Positions 36,053-46,995 are shown, counted from the stretch's first letter. The stretch: 64,000 nucleotides of DNA from Kibdelosporangium persicum (GCF_013280595.1 NZ_JAAATY010000003.1:186001-250000), one strand, 5' to 3'. Numbers and translations are program-made. The notes: generated by a model not told the origin, from the sequence alone.

Positions 36053-37039
36053 TCAGACCTCTTCCTCGAGCATTTCGGCGGTCACCGCGGCTTCGGTCGG
36101 CGGCAGGCCCAGGTCCTTGGCGCGCTTGTCGGCCATGGCCAGCAGGCGGCGGATACGGCCGGCGACAGCGTCCTTGGTCATCGGCGGCTCGGCGAGCTGG
36201 CCGAGTTCCTCCAGCGAGGCCTGCCGGTTGGCCAGCCGGAGCTTGCCCGCGGCGGTGAGGTGCTCGGGTGCCTCGGGGCCGAGGATCTCCATCGCGCGCT
36301 GCACACGGGCGGCCGCGGCGACGGCGGCCCGGGCCGAGCGGCGGAGGTTGGCGTCGTCGAAGTTGGCCAGCCGGTTGGCCGTCGCCCGCACCTCGCGGCG
36401 CATCCGGAATTCCTCCCAGGCCAGCACGGACGAATGCGCGCCCAGCCGGGTCAGCAGCGCACCGATCGCGTCGCCGTCACGGATGACGACCCGGTCCGCG
36501 CCACGGATCTCGCGTGACTTGGCCTGGATGCCGAGCCGGCGAGCCGCGCCCACCAAGGCCAGAGCGGCCTCGGGCCCCGGGCACGTGACCTCCAAAGCGG
36601 ACGAACGGCCCGGTTCGGTCAGCGATCCGTGTGCCAGGAAAGCACCGCGCCACGCCGCTTCGGCGTCGCACACGCCACCGGACACGACCGCGGCGGGAAG
36701 CCCGCGCACCGGACGCCCGCGGGGGTCGAGCAGGCCGGTCTGCCGGGCGAGCCCGTCCCCGTCCTTCACGACGCGCACGACGTACCTGGTGCCTTTGCGC
36801 AGGCCGCCGGACGTGATCACGTGCACATCGGCGTGGTGGCCGTAGAGCTCGTGGATCTCCTTGCGCAGTCGCCTGGCCGCCGAACCGGTGTCCAGCTCGG
36901 CCTCGACCACCACACGGCCGCCCACGATGTGCAGTCCGCCGGCGAAGCGCAGCAGGGAGGACACTTCCGCACGGCGACAGCACGTCTTGGACACAGCCAG
37001 TCTGCTCAGCTCGTCCTTGACTGCCGCGGTCATCGCCAC
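36053..37039 (-). CDS. whiA: Sporulation / cell-division regulator WhiA
   Basis: 328 residues. WhiA is a DNA-binding protein with an N-terminal LAGLIDADG homing-endonuclease-like domain and a C-terminal helix-turn-helix; with WhiB it controls sporulation septation in filamentous actinobacteria. The start [14 protein letters not shown] and the C-terminal [21 protein letters not shown] are characteristic. The GTG at 37039 is favoured because this N terminus is conserved; it lies 10 nt inside yvcK. Last gene of uvrC-rapZ-yvcK-whiA. Confidence 0.97.
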   Translation of the reverse strand: MAMTAAVKDELSRLAVSKTCCRRAEVSSLLRFAGGLHIVGGRVVVEAELDTGSAARRLRKEIHELYGHHADVHVITSGGLRKGTRYVVRVVKDGDGLARQTGLLDPRGRPVRGLPAAVVSGGVCDAEAAWRGAFLAHGSLTEPGRSSALEVTCPGPEAALALVGAARRLGIQAKSREIRGADRVVIRDGDAIGALLTRLGAHSSVLAWEEFRMRREVRATANRLANFDDANLRRSARAAVAAAARVQRAMEILGPEAPEHLTAAGKLRLANRQASLEELGQLAEPPMTKDAVAGRIRRLLAMADKRAKDLGLPPTEAAVTAEMLEEEV

Positions 37040-38082
37040 GTGTCCTCCTCTCCCCCGCCGGGCTCGCGCCCTGCGTATCCCACCATCTCCTGGCCACTCG
37101 CGCTCGTCGTTCCGGCTAACGCGTGCCGCAGGCTCCGCGCGAGCGCGCCCGGATCGTGACGATCCGCTGCTCCCGGCGTCGCGACCGGGGCCAGGTGTGC
37201 CCGCGCGCCGAGCGCGGCCGCGGCCCGCCGCAGCCGGTCCGGCGTCGACACCGCGTCGGCGTCGGCGATGACGGCGTCCACGCGGAGTTCTGGAGCGTGC
37301 TGGCAGAGTACGTCGAGATGCTGCTCAGGTGAGAACCCAGCCGTCTCACCTGGCTGCGGGACGAGATTGAGCACGACCACACGCGCTGCTTTCGTCTCGA
37401 CAAGCGCGCGATGCAACTCCGGCACCAACAGATGCGGCAGGACGCTCGTGAACCACGACCCCGGACCGAGCACCACGAGATCCGCCGAACGGACCGCGGC
37501 CAGCGCCTCCGGACACGCGGTCGGTACATCACCCGAACTGGTCTGGACCCCGATCCGCTTGACCCGGCCCGGTGTGGTCGCCACGGCGACCTGGCCGCGG
37601 ATCCGCCGGATCGCCGCCGGGTCCTCGTCGAGGCCCTCCACGTCGGCCTCGATGTCCAGCGGCTCACACGACATCGGCAGCACGCGGCCGGTCAGGCCGA
37701 GCATCCGGGCGGCTTCGTCCAGCGCGGCGACCGGGTCGCCGAGCACCTCGATCAGCCCGGACAGCACCAGGTTGCCGATCGCGTGCCCGGCCAGCGCGCC
37801 GGTGCCGCCGAACCGGTGCCGGAACACCGAGTTCCACAGCTTGGCGTTGTCGTCGGCGCCCGAGAGGGCCACCAGTGCCTTGCGCAGGTCGCCGGGCGGC
37901 AGCATGCCCAGTTCCCGGCGCAACCGGCCCGAGGAGCCGCCGTCGTCCGCGACGGTGACCACGGCCGTCACGTGCGGAGTGATCTCGCGCAGCGCGCTCA
38001 ACGTGGCGTGCAGCCCGTGACCACCGCCGAGTGCGACCACCCGCGGGCCGTCCGGCGCCGGCTCCCTGGACCTGTCGCTCAC
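37030..38082 (-). CDS. yvcK: Gluconeogenesis factor, YvcK/CofD-like
   Basis: 350 residues. YvcK proteins bind UDP-sugars and affect cell wall synthesis and carbon use. The nucleotide-binding [14 protein letters not shown] at residues 19-32, [12 protein letters not shown] near 43 and [10 protein letters not shown] are standard. The GTG start overlaps the rapZ stop (GTGA at 38079-38082). Confidence 0.94.
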   Translation of the reverse strand: MSDRSREPAPDGPRVVALGGGHGLHATLSALREITPHVTAVVTVADDGGSSGRLRRELGMLPPGDLRKALVALSGADDNAKLWNSVFRHRFGGTGALAGHAIGNLVLSGLIEVLGDPVAALDEAARMLGLTGRVLPMSCEPLDIEADVEGLDEDPAAIRRIRGQVAVATTPGRVKRIGVQTSSGDVPTACPEALAAVRSADLVVLGPGSWFTSVLPHLLVPELHRALVETKAARVVVLNLVPQPGETAGFSPEQHLDVLCQHAPELRVDAVIADADAVSTPDRLRRAAAALGARAHLAPVATPGAADRHDPGALARSLRHALAGTTSASGQEMVGYAGREPGGGEEDTWR

Positions 38083-38951
38083 TCGCGCCCCAAATCCCGG
38101 TGGACGACCTTCACGGCCATGCCGTCCTCCTTGGACAGCCTGGTGGCCAGCTCCTCGGACATCGCCACACTGCGGTGCTTCCCGCCGGTGCAGCCGATGG
38201 CCAGGGTCAGGTAGCGCTTGCCCTCCCTGCGGTAGCCCGCGCCGATCAGCCGCAGCAACTCGTGGTAGCGCTCGAGGAAGTCCTCGGCGCCCTCCTGGGT
38301 CAGCACGTAGTTGCGGACCTCGTTGTCCAGGCCGGTCTGCTCGCGCAGCTCCGGGATCCAGAACGGGTTGGGCAGGAACCGGACGTCCATCACCAGGTCG
38401 GAGTCCATCGGCAGGCCGTACTTGTAGCCGAACGACAGCACGGTGACGCGGGTCTGCATCTCCTCGCCGCCGCCGAACGCGTCCTCGATCTTGGCACGCA
38501 ACTGGTGCACCGACAGCGAGGTGGTGTCCAGGACCAGGTCGGCTTCCTCACGCAGCGGCGTCAGCAGGTGCCGCTCCGCCTTGATGCCGTCGATCAGCCT
38601 GCCGTCGCCCTGCATCGGGTGGCCGCGCCGGACGTGCTCGAACCGGCGGATGAGCAGTTCGTCGGTCGCCTCGAGGAACAGCACGCGCGGCTTGTACCCG
38701 CGGTTGTCCAGGTCCTTGATGACCGCCGACAGGTCCTCGGTGAACGCGCGGCTGCGCACGTCCATCACCACCGCGACCTTGGTGATCGCGCCGCGTGCCT
38801 GCACACCGAGCTCGACCATGGTCGAGATCAGCTCGGGCGGCAGGTTGTCCACCACGAACCAGCCAAGGTCCTCCAGACACTTGGCCGCCGTGCTGCGGCC
38901 CGCGCCGGACAGGCCGGTCACCACCGCCACTTCAATGCCGGATTCAGACAT
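38079..38951 (-). CDS. rapZ: RNase adapter / nucleotide-binding protein RapZ (YvcJ)
   Basis: 290 residues. P-loop [11 protein letters not shown] at residues 12-22 has Arg in place of the usual Lys, which I believe is common in actinobacterial homologues. The C-terminal half keeps the conserved [11 protein letters not shown] motif. In enterobacteria RapZ guides RNase E to a small RNA; in actinobacteria it is known only as part of this cluster. The ATG at 38951 (MSESGIEV) lies 8 nt inside the uvrC end. Confidence 0.93.
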   Translation of the reverse strand: MSESGIEVAVVTGLSGAGRSTAAKCLEDLGWFVVDNLPPELISTMVELGVQARGAITKVAVVMDVRSRAFTEDLSAVIKDLDNRGYKPRVLFLEATDELLIRRFEHVRRGHPMQGDGRLIDGIKAERHLLTPLREEADLVLDTTSLSVHQLRAKIEDAFGGGEEMQTRVTVLSFGYKYGLPMDSDLVMDVRFLPNPFWIPELREQTGLDNEVRNYVLTQEGAEDFLERYHELLRLIGAGYRREGKRYLTLAIGCTGGKHRSVAMSEELATRLSKEDGMAVKVVHRDLGRE

Positions 38952-40968
38952 CGTTCCCCTCTTTGTCCCTGGACAGGGCCGCCACGACGGCCTCCGCGGT
39001 GCGCCTGCCCACGCCCGGCACGCCGCTGATCTCGTCGACGCTCGCCGCACGCAGCCGTTTCAGCGAGCCGAAATGCTTGATCAACGCGGTCTTCCGCGTC
39101 TCGCCGAGACCGGGCACGTCGTCGAGGGCGGACGTGGTCATCCGCTTGGCCCGTTTCTGGCGGTGGTAGGCGATCGCGAAGCGGTGCGCCTCGTCGCGGA
39201 CGCGCTGCAACAGGTACAACGCCTCGCTGGTACGCGGCAGGATCAGCGGCTCGCTCTCGGCCGGTAACCAGACCTCTTCCAGCCGCTTGGCCAGGCCGAT
39301 CACCGCGACGTCACCGATCCCCATCTCGGTGAGCACGTCGGCGGCCGCGTTGGCCTGCGGCCCGGCGCCGTCGACCACGAGCAGGTTGGGCGGGTAGGCG
39401 AACTTCTTCGGCCTGCCCGTCTCCGGATCGATGCCCGGCGCAGATCCATGCTGCGCAGATCCATGCTGCGTGGACCCGTCGGGCGCGGTCTCGCTGATCA
39501 TCCGGTGGAACCGGCGGCGCACGACCTCCGCGATGGACGCCACGTCGCCCTGGGTGGCCGCCTCCCGGATGGCGAAGCGGCGGTACTCGGCCTTGCGCGG
39601 CAGGCCGTCCTCGAACACCACGAGCGACGCGACGACGTCACTGCCCTGGATGTGGCTGATGTCGACGCATTCGATCCGCAGTGGCGCGGTGTCCAGGCCC
39701 AGCTGGTCCTGCAGCTCCTGCAACGCCGCCGAACGAGCGGTGAGGTCGCCCGCGCGCTTGAGCTTGTGCTGCACGAACGCCTCTTTGGCGTTGCGCTCCA
39801 CGGTTTCCATCAGCGCACGCTTGTCGCCGCGCTGCGGAACCCGCAGCTGCACCCGTGATCCACGCAACACGGTGAGCCACTCGGCGATCGCGGGAGCGTC
39901 GTCGGGCAGTTCCGGGACGAGCACCTCACGCGGAACGGCACTGTTCTCACCAGAGCTGTTCTGACCCGGGCTGTTCTCCCCCGGGTCACCGTCGACCGGT
40001 TCGCCGGAGCTGGCCTGGTCGCCGTAGAACTGGCTGAGGAACTGGTCGACCAGGCCCGCGGTGCCGGTCTCCTCGGCCTTCTCGACCACCCAGCCCCGCT
40101 GACCGCGGACCCGTCCGCCGCGGACGTGGAAGACCTGGACAGCGGCTTCCAGATCGTCCTGCGCGAACGCGACCACGTCGGCGTCCGCGCCGTCGCCCAG
40201 CACGACGGCCTGTTTCTCCATCGCCCGCCGCAGCGCGCCGAGGTCGTCGCGCAGGCGCGCGGCCCGCTCGAACTCCAGCTCGGCCGACGCCTCGTGCATC
40301 TCCTTCTCCAGCCGGCGCATCATCGTGTCGGTGCGGCCGGCGAAGAACTCGCAGAAGTCGTCGACGATCCGGCGGTGTTCGTCGGCTGTGACCCGGCCCA
40401 CGCACGGCGCCGAGCACTTGCCGATGTCCCCGAGCAGGCACGGCCTGCCGATCCGGGACTGCCTGCGGAACACGTCACGCGTGCACGTCCGCGCGGGGAA
40501 CACTCTGAGCAGGACGTCGAGCGTCTCCCTGAGCGCCCACGCGTGCGCGTAGGGACCGAAGTAGCGCACGCCCTTGCGCCGCGTCCCCCGGTAGACGTGC
40601 AGCCGCGGGAACTCCTCGTTGAGGGTGACCGCCAGCACGGGATAGGACTTGTCGTCGCGGTAGCGGACGTTGAACCGCGGGTCGAACTCCTTGATCCAGT
40701 TGTACTCGAGCTGCAGCGCCTCGACCTCGGTGGCGACCACCGTCCACTCCACGGAGGCCGCGGTGGTGACCATCTGCGCGGTGCGCGGGTGCAGGCCGGA
40801 GACGTCGGCGAAGTAGGAGTTGAGGCGGCCGCGCAGGCTCTTGGCCTTGCCGACGTAGATCACCCGGCCGCCGGAGTCGCGGAACTTGTACACGCCAGGG
40901 GCGTCCGGGATCGTTCCGGGCGCAGGACGGTAACTCACACGACGATCGGTCGACGGATCGGCCACCAC
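38944..40968 (-). CDS. uvrC: Excinuclease ABC subunit C
   Basis: 674 residues. Makes both incisions in nucleotide excision repair. N-terminal GIY-YIG nuclease ([20 protein letters not shown], residues about 24-43), UvrB-binding motif, C-terminal RNase H-like nuclease ([16 protein letters not shown]) and two helix-hairpin-helix units ([17 protein letters not shown]). Two low-complexity insertions are visible: [14 protein letters not shown] before the RNase H domain, and [10 protein letters not shown] within it, the latter encoded by a 15-bp tandem duplication near 39438-39467. First gene of the uvrC-rapZ-yvcK-whiA operon. Confidence 0.96.
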   Translation of the reverse strand: MVADPSTDRRVSYRPAPGTIPDAPGVYKFRDSGGRVIYVGKAKSLRGRLNSYFADVSGLHPRTAQMVTTAASVEWTVVATEVEALQLEYNWIKEFDPRFNVRYRDDKSYPVLAVTLNEEFPRLHVYRGTRRKGVRYFGPYAHAWALRETLDVLLRVFPARTCTRDVFRRQSRIGRPCLLGDIGKCSAPCVGRVTADEHRRIVDDFCEFFAGRTDTMMRRLEKEMHEASAELEFERAARLRDDLGALRRAMEKQAVVLGDGADADVVAFAQDDLEAAVQVFHVRGGRVRGQRGWVVEKAEETGTAGLVDQFLSQFYGDQASSGEPVDGDPGENSPGQNSSGENSAVPREVLVPELPDDAPAIAEWLTVLRGSRVQLRVPQRGDKRALMETVERNAKEAFVQHKLKRAGDLTARSAALQELQDQLGLDTAPLRIECVDISHIQGSDVVASLVVFEDGLPRKAEYRRFAIREAATQGDVASIAEVVRRRFHRMISETAPDGSTQHGSAQHGSAPGIDPETGRPKKFAYPPNLLVVDGAGPQANAAADVLTEMGIGDVAVIGLAKRLEEVWLPAESEPLILPRTSEALYLLQRVRDEAHRFAIAYHRQKRAKRMTTSALDDVPGLGETRKTALIKHFGSLKRLRAASVDEISGVPGVGRRTAEAVVAALSRDKEGNDV

Positions 40969-41212
40969 ACAAGCCTAGGCGCAAGCACTGACACTCTGTC
41001 GAGTGACCACCGGTGCCGACCAGGACCTTACCGGCCCGGCTCGATCCCGGTGAGCGGGACCACAGTACGTGCGGCGGGCCATCCCGGGTCGGGCGACGGA
41101 GATCAACGGCTAACTGTCAAAAAGTCCCGACTGTCGTCGGATGTCCGGACCGCGCGGCGCCCCATAGCGTCACGAAGCCTCTGCCGGCCGCTCACCCCCC
41201 GGGGGGTTTCGG

Positions 41213-43480
41213 ATGCGAGTTCGCCGCTGTCTGACCCTGGCTGTCTGTCTGACGCTGTTGTCCCCGGTTCCCGCGCTGGCCGATCCGCCGGGGACCGGGC
41301 AGCCAGGTGAGTACCGCCCGGTGCGCGGTCCGTCGGCCCCGGCGGAACACCGGTTCCTGCAGAAGGCGATCCGCGGTGACACGATCCCGCGGCACGCCCA
41401 CGACACCGCCGCGCAGCAGGCGGCGAGGCTGCCGGTGGTCGGCGCGCGCTGGCAGCTGGCAGGGCCGACCAACGTCGGCGGCCGGATCGTGAGCCTGGCG
41501 CTGGACCCCACGCGGGCCGACACCGTCTACGCGGCCGCGGCCAGTGGCGGGCTTTGGCGGTCGACGGACGCGGGCCGTACCTTCGCGCCCGCATGGCCTG
41601 ACGACTCGACGCAGGCGATGGGTGCCGTTGTCGCCGCGGACGACGGCACGCTCTACGTCGGCACGGGCGAACCCAACCCTGGCGGCGGCAGCGTGACCTA
41701 CGAAGGCACAGGGGTGTACCGCTCCTCCGACGGCGGCAAGACCTGGCGCAGCATCGGCCTGCGCGACTCGGGCACCATCGGCGGGATCGCGGTCGACAAG
41801 GCCGACCCGAAGCGGCTTTTCGTCGCCGCCAACGGATCTCTCTACAGTCCCGGCGGCGACCGCGGCGTCTACCTGACCACCGACGGCGGTTCGAACTGGC
41901 AGCGTGTGCTCGACGTGCCGAACGAGTTCACCGGTGCGGCCGACGTGCAGATCGACCCGGCGAACCCCAAGCGCGTGTACGCCGTGCTGTGGGATCACCG
42001 CAGGACGCCGGTCAAACGCACCTACGGCGGTGAGGGGTCCGGGGTCTTCCGCAGCGACGACGGTGGACTGACGTGGCAACGGCTTGGCGGCGGGCTGCCC
42101 GCGGCCAGTCCGGACGTGGGCCGGATCGGGATCGGCGTCTCGGCTTCGCAACCAGGCCGGGTCTACGCGATCGTCAACAGCACAGCCGGGCCGTTCGCGG
42201 GTTTCTACACCTCCGGTGACGCGGGCACGACGTGGACCCGGCTGCCCGAACCGGATGTGCTGAAGTCGTCGCAGTCGACGTTCGGCTGGTGGTTCGGCAA
42301 GATCTGGGTCGATCCGGACGACGCCGAACACGTGCACGTCGCCGGCGTGCCGTTGCTGACCACAAAGGACGGTGGCGGCACGTGGACCGCCGACAGCACG
42401 TCGATCCACGTCGACCACCACGCGATGGTCTGGGACCCGCGCCACCCCGGACGCGTGTATCTGGGCAACGACGGCGGTGTGTACCGCTCCGACGCGAACG
42501 GCGACGGCGGCTGGATCAAGGCGGAGTACGAACCGTACACCCAGTTCTACAGCGCGGCGATCACCCCGCAGGACACCTCACGGATTTCCGGCGGCACCCA
42601 GGACAACGGGTCCCTGCGGTCCTGGAACGGCCCTGTGCCGATGGTCGATCCTGCGAGCAGATCTTCCGCGTTCAACGAGTACCTCGGCGGTGACGGCGAA
42701 GAGAACCTGATCAACCCGCGGGACAAGGACAACGTCTTCGCCTGCTACCAGTACGGCAACTGCTTCCGGTCGACCGACGGCGGCGGGACGATGACCTTCT
42801 TCACCCCGGCGACCACGGCCGACCGACGCAACTGGTTCACACCGGTGCAGTTCGACCCGTCGGACCCGAAAGTCCTGTACTACGGCGGGAACCGGCTCAA
42901 CCGCTCGGCCGACGGCGGCGTGACGTGGACGCCGATCAGCCCCGACCTCACCGGCGGGCCGGGCCAGGACACGTATCCGTACGGCACGATCACCACGGTC
43001 GCGGCCGCGCCGTCGGATCCGCGGACGATCTGGGCGGGCACCGACGACGGCCGCGTCTGGATCACCCGTGACCTCGGGGCGACGTGGACGAAGGTCCTCG
43101 ACGGGCAACCGTGGGTGACCAGGATCGCGGTGTCCGAGCGGGACGCGGCGACCGCGTATGTCACGTTGTCCGGTTACCGGTCCGGTTCCGACCAGCCGCA
43201 CGTGCTCATGACCCGCTCAGCCGGGGCGCGGTGGACCGACATCTCCGGGAATCTGCCGTCCGCTCCGGTCAACGACGTGGTCCTCGGCGCGGCGGGACTG
43301 ATCTACGTGGCCACCGATCAGGGCGTTTTCCTCGGCCACACCGCGATCGCGGGCCACTGGGCCCGGCTGGGCCACGGCATGCCGAGGGTCGCCGTCGACG
43401 ACATCGAGTACGACCCCCGCAACCACCGCCTGGTCGCGGCGACGTTCGGAAGGGGCCTGTACGCGACACCAGTCCTGTAG
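41213..43480 (+). CDS. Secreted BNR / sortilin-type beta-propeller protein
   Basis: 755 residues with a signal peptide (1-23, PALA). The mature chain is built from repeated BNR (Asp-box) units, for example GLWRSTDAGRTF, VYRSSDGGKTWRSIG, VYLTTDGGSNWQRVL, VFRSDDGGLTWQRLG and FYTSGDAGTTWTRLP, which predict one or two beta-propellers. The class includes sialidases and GH74 xyloglucanases. I do not see a convincing catalytic signature for either, so I leave function open. A C6G6 palindrome at 41195-41206 overlaps the region of the ribosome site. Confidence 0.85.
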   Translation: MRVRRCLTLAVCLTLLSPVPALADPPGTGQPGEYRPVRGPSAPAEHRFLQKAIRGDTIPRHAHDTAAQQAARLPVVGARWQLAGPTNVGGRIVSLALDPTRADTVYAAAASGGLWRSTDAGRTFAPAWPDDSTQAMGAVVAADDGTLYVGTGEPNPGGGSVTYEGTGVYRSSDGGKTWRSIGLRDSGTIGGIAVDKADPKRLFVAANGSLYSPGGDRGVYLTTDGGSNWQRVLDVPNEFTGAADVQIDPANPKRVYAVLWDHRRTPVKRTYGGEGSGVFRSDDGGLTWQRLGGGLPAASPDVGRIGIGVSASQPGRVYAIVNSTAGPFAGFYTSGDAGTTWTRLPEPDVLKSSQSTFGWWFGKIWVDPDDAEHVHVAGVPLLTTKDGGGTWTADSTSIHVDHHAMVWDPRHPGRVYLGNDGGVYRSDANGDGGWIKAEYEPYTQFYSAAITPQDTSRISGGTQDNGSLRSWNGPVPMVDPASRSSAFNEYLGGDGEENLINPRDKDNVFACYQYGNCFRSTDGGGTMTFFTPATTADRRNWFTPVQFDPSDPKVLYYGGNRLNRSADGGVTWTPISPDLTGGPGQDTYPYGTITTVAAAPSDPRTIWAGTDDGRVWITRDLGATWTKVLDGQPWVTRIAVSERDAATAYVTLSGYRSGSDQPHVLMTRSAGARWTDISGNLPSAPVNDVVLGAAGLIYVATDQGVFLGHTAIAGHWARLGHGMPRVAVDDIEYDPRNHRLVAATFGRGLYATPVL

Positions 43481-43521
43481 CCCATCCGACGATTCACCCA
43501 CAACACCAGGACATGTCAGGG

Positions 43522-45384
43522 TCACTCGCATCCGATCACGACGAGGTCGTCCCACCGGCCGGTCACAGTCCTGCGAGTGCTGTGCAGCAGCGTGTCCAGA
43601 AGCACCAAGCCGTATGCGTCCCGGTTTGGTTGTCCCGCGTCCATCGTCGCCCGAGCCTGGTCGTAGACGGACTTGAGCAAATGCGGCTGGATGATCACCA
43701 CTCTCGTCCGGTCCCTCGTGACACGAGTGCCGAGCTGGTGCACGAACAGGTCACTCCGGATGCGCTTGCCCTCGTACCACGCCGCCGGTTTGGTGATCCG
43801 CGGCCTGGTGAGCCGGTCGATCAGCACACTGTTGTCCAGAAGGCCGATGTTCTTCTCGGCCTGGCTGACCACCTGCTCGAACCTGGTCACCGCGATGCGG
43901 CGGTAACGCGAGCTGTTGTCGGCCGCCTTGACTTGGATCGCGGTCAGGGTGCCCTCGTTGTCCAGGTGCAGGAAGTCAGCGACCTCGCCGGCACCGTCAT
44001 CACACAGCAGCCAGTCATCCCCGAACTGTTGGACTACCCATGCGAACAGCGAGTCGTCGCCGTCCCGCGCGATCGCGTCATGGATCGCCTGATCGCCGCG
44101 TACGTCCGGCTTCTCCTTGGTCACCTGGAAACCGGTGAAGTCCTCGAACAAGAGGTTCGAGAAGGGCTGGTCAGCCAAGTTCTCCCGGTAGATCTTGCCG
44201 GCGGTGAACGCGTGCCCGGACTCGTAGTGCACGGTAAGCAGGTCACCATCGCCGATGGCGTCCTTGATCTCCCGCACGATGCGCTCGGCGGACGGCGGAC
44301 CGGAAAGCCGGACATCCATGGCGAAACCGCCGCGTGTTTCGACCGGTTTGATCACCAGGGCACCTGCGACGCTACCCCCGTCGCCCACGTCCACGATCGC
44401 TGCCGCGCCACCTGGATCACCTCGAACTTCAAGCAGCACGTCACGCAGCCGCTCGGCTCGGGTGATCTGGTCGTCGTCGACATTCGGTTCGGTACGTAAC
44501 TGATCCGGGGTCGTGATCGACACGTCGAACGCTCCATGAACCCTGGCCAGGTCCTCCTCCATGACCGCGAGGTACCGGAACGGCGCATCCGGTGAACGTT
44601 CGGCCGTCAACGACTTCTCCAGCAGGTCGAGCAGTTCGGCCGCGATCTTGAGGAATACCTCGAAGTTCGGCGTCGGCTTCCACGAAACGCGGGACTTCGC
44701 CGAGAAGGTGACACCGTCGCGCAGGAGCACAGACTCCTCGGCGGGCTGGAAATCAACTTTCGCCGCAGTCAACGCGTAGGAGCCGTCCGCTATAGGATCC
44801 AACGCGTCCTGAATCCGCATACCACCCATCGCCTTGCTGTCCGGTTTGGTCGTCCGCCTGCGGTGTACACCACGCATCCAGCCATTATTCCCGTCTCCAC
44901 GGAAAATGTCCGACAGCACATCGGTCGAAATGAGCCGGAATGGCGCCGCCTGCCGGAGTACCCACCGCTGGAACTGAGCGGAGGAGGTGATGTCACTGTA
45001 GACCGCGACCATGTTGTTCCGGCGTACGGCGACCGTCAGTTCGTTGACCATGTCAAGTCGGCCGGATTCCTTGGCCGCCCAGCCCGGAACCCGGAAGGCC
45101 GTCCTGGTGACCGCGTACATCCGGTCCAGTCCGAGCCCGAGGGATTCCAGAGCGCCGAACTCACCGACCTCGCCGGGCCCGGCGAGGTCGATCTCGTCTC
45201 CGAGACGGATCGACACCGCGTACCCCTGATCGTTCGCGGATTTGATCAGAAACCGTCGCAAAGCTTTGAACGCCGTATCCGGGTCATCACAAGAACACTC
45301 CAGCACGGTCACCGAGAAGTACGGTTTGAGATCCGTCAGACGGAGTCCGACACGTGCCTGCCCGTTGAAACTCGATGCGGTCAC
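43522..45384 (-). CDS. Unrecognised 620-residue protein with a possible C-terminal PD-(D/E)XK motif
   Basis: I do not recognise this protein. From the GTG at 45384 it has 620 residues and no signal peptide or membrane segment. The C-terminal part reads GEVADFLHLDNEG, then LTAIQVKAAD: an Asp at the end of one strand and Q-x-K on the next, the spacing of a PD-(D/E)XK nuclease with Gln for Glu. The N-terminal 400 residues have no motif I know. TAACGT at 45397-45392 fits a leaderless -10. Base composition in the 5' half is visibly lower in GC than the neighbours. It stands alone between two unrelated genes, which suggests recent acquisition and possibly a defence role (inference). Confidence 0.7.
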   Translation of the reverse strand: MTASSFNGQARVGLRLTDLKPYFSVTVLECSCDDPDTAFKALRRFLIKSANDQGYAVSIRLGDEIDLAGPGEVGEFGALESLGLGLDRMYAVTRTAFRVPGWAAKESGRLDMVNELTVAVRRNNMVAVYSDITSSAQFQRWVLRQAAPFRLISTDVLSDIFRGDGNNGWMRGVHRRRTTKPDSKAMGGMRIQDALDPIADGSYALTAAKVDFQPAEESVLLRDGVTFSAKSRVSWKPTPNFEVFLKIAAELLDLLEKSLTAERSPDAPFRYLAVMEEDLARVHGAFDVSITTPDQLRTEPNVDDDQITRAERLRDVLLEVRGDPGGAAAIVDVGDGGSVAGALVIKPVETRGGFAMDVRLSGPPSAERIVREIKDAIGDGDLLTVHYESGHAFTAGKIYRENLADQPFSNLLFEDFTGFQVTKEKPDVRGDQAIHDAIARDGDDSLFAWVVQQFGDDWLLCDDGAGEVADFLHLDNEGTLTAIQVKAADNSSRYRRIAVTRFEQVVSQAEKNIGLLDNSVLIDRLTRPRITKPAAWYEGKRIRSDLFVHQLGTRVTRDRTRVVIIQPHLLKSVYDQARATMDAGQPNRDAYGLVLLDTLLHSTRRTVTGRWDDLVVIGCE

Positions 45385-45397
45385 GTCACGGACGTTA

Positions 45398-45908
45398 ACC
45401 CAAGAAAGAGGTCCGACGACAAACACTGCCACACATTGCCTGACATTGACACAGAAATGTCCACACGTTGTTACTCGGACAATCACCCACAAGCGAGAGC
45501 CGACGCCGCGGGCCAGGCCGTGCTCACCGATGAGGTCGTTGGGCTGCACGGATATGCGGAACTTCGTCGTTGATCGCCGAGGCGACCGAGGGCCGGTTGT
45601 GTGCGTCGATGGCCGCGCCCGTTCACGACAGCGGCACGGTCGCCGATAGCCTGGGCCACGCGGCCAGCGACGACCTGCACCTCACGGCGGCCCGATTCGG
45701 CAGCGACCCGGGCGAATCGGGCGGACTTTGGGCGCCCACGCCGGACCTGCGCGTCAACGCCGGCATCGGCATGACGATGAATGATCCGCGTGGCGACTTT
45801 CCGCTTGCGCCAAGCAAGGTGACCGGTTGCGAGCCGGAAAGGCAGGTGGTGACGTCGTAGTGGTTCCCGGCCCTCTGGTGCTACTCCCGTTGTGGCAAAA
45901 TTCGTCGG
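45398..45908. other. About 510 bp without a confident gene
   Basis: The part nearest the orphan gene (45398-45500) is relatively AT-rich and carries scattered TGTGGACA and CAATGT words, as expected for a promoter region. From 45500 to 45900 short frames are open on both strands, but none shows a domain, a good ribosome site or convincing codon use. It may contain a decayed gene. Confidence 0.5.
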
Positions 45909-46661
45909 ATGGGAGACCGGCTGAGGGTGCAGCGTGGCGGTTCCGGCGACGCTGTGGTGTTGCTGTTGCACGGTTTGGGCGCCACCGGAGATGTCTGGCA
46001 AGGCGTGCACGAGCAACTCGCGGACGGCCCGTGCCGCTGGATCACCCCCGATCTGCCTGGTCACGGCGGGTCTGCTGCCCTGCCGCGCTACACCTTCGGG
46101 CACATGGCCGCCGCGTTGGCCGAACTGCTCGACGGCGAGGAGCACGTGGTCGTCCTCGGTCATTCGCTGGGCGGCGTGCTGGGTTTGACGCTGGCCAGCG
46201 GCTGGTTCGGCGGTTCGGTCGACCGCGCGTGCGGCCTGGGCATCAAGGTCGCGTGGTCGGCGGCGGAACTCTCGGGCGCCAAGTCGTACGCCGAGCGCCC
46301 GAACAAGCTGTATGTGGGCCGGACCGAGGCCGCGGAACGCTACCTGAAGGTGTCGGGACTCGGCGGCCTGGTCGACGTCGACGACCCGCGCGTGGACTTC
46401 GGACTGGTCGGCACGCCGGACGGATGGCGGTTGGCGTGCGACCCGAAGACGTTCGCGGTCGGCCGTCCCGACGTGCCTGGCTTGCTGGCAGCCAGCCAGG
46501 CCGAGGCCGTGCTCGCGTGCGGTGAACAGGACCAGATGTGCAGCCCTGAGCAGGTCAGGGAAGTCGACGCGAACGCCGTCATCCTGCCTGGCCTCGGCCA
46601 CAACGCGCACGTCGAGGACCCGGGCGCGATGGTCAAGCTGATCTCGGACCTGTTGAGCTGA
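45909..46661 (+). CDS. Alpha/beta hydrolase
   Basis: 250 residues, cytosolic. Oxyanion motif LLHGLGATGD, nucleophile elbow GHSLGGV, catalytic acid in CGEQDQM and catalytic His in LGHNAHVEDP. It belongs to the broad esterase/lactonase hydrolase group; substrate unknown. Not close enough to other genes to infer an operon. Confidence 0.85.
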   Translation: MGDRLRVQRGGSGDAVVLLLHGLGATGDVWQGVHEQLADGPCRWITPDLPGHGGSAALPRYTFGHMAAALAELLDGEEHVVVLGHSLGGVLGLTLASGWFGGSVDRACGLGIKVAWSAAELSGAKSYAERPNKLYVGRTEAAERYLKVSGLGGLVDVDDPRVDFGLVGTPDGWRLACDPKTFAVGRPDVPGLLAASQAEAVLACGEQDQMCSPEQVREVDANAVILPGLGHNAHVEDPGAMVKLISDLLS

Positions 46662-46688
46662 CTCGTCACAACGGCGCCACCGTGCAGG

Positions 46689-46716
46689 TTGGGGACAACT
46701 CGATGGTTGTGGACAA
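46689..46716. promoter_or_regulatory. Two DnaA-box-like sequences
   Basis: TTGTGGACAA at 46707-46716 is an exact complement of the actinobacterial DnaA box TTGTCCACAA. TTGGGGACAA at 46689-46698 has one change. They are in the same orientation, 18 bp apart. Two boxes do not make an origin. Confidence 0.4.
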
Positions 46717-46995
46717 CTGGGCTTAACGGATCTTCGCCGCGGCCCGGTTGTCGGTGGTGCCGCGTACGCTGGATTCCGGGGCCGGAGGCCGCACCCGAAC
46801 CGCAGGCCACACCCGAACCCGCAGGCCACACTCACCCACACTGCCCCGAAGTGGCCACCATCGTCGGTCCCGGTCGGCCGCTGCCGGCCATCCTTTCCCT
46901 CGGCGCCTCACGTTGCCGACTCACCGGCCGAACAGCCCCGGATCAGCCCACGCAAGAACCTGGCCCGCCACCCGGACACCACTACTCCCAGCCCA

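Noticed and set aside
41195-41206. C6G6 palindrome before the BNR protein as a regulatory element
   Set aside because: Such runs are common in this base composition; it may hide the ribosome site, but nothing else supports a role.
45500-45900. A transposase fragment in the gap downstream of the orphan gene promoter
   Set aside because: Short frames on both strands gave no recognisable DDE or serine recombinase motif and no terminal repeats.
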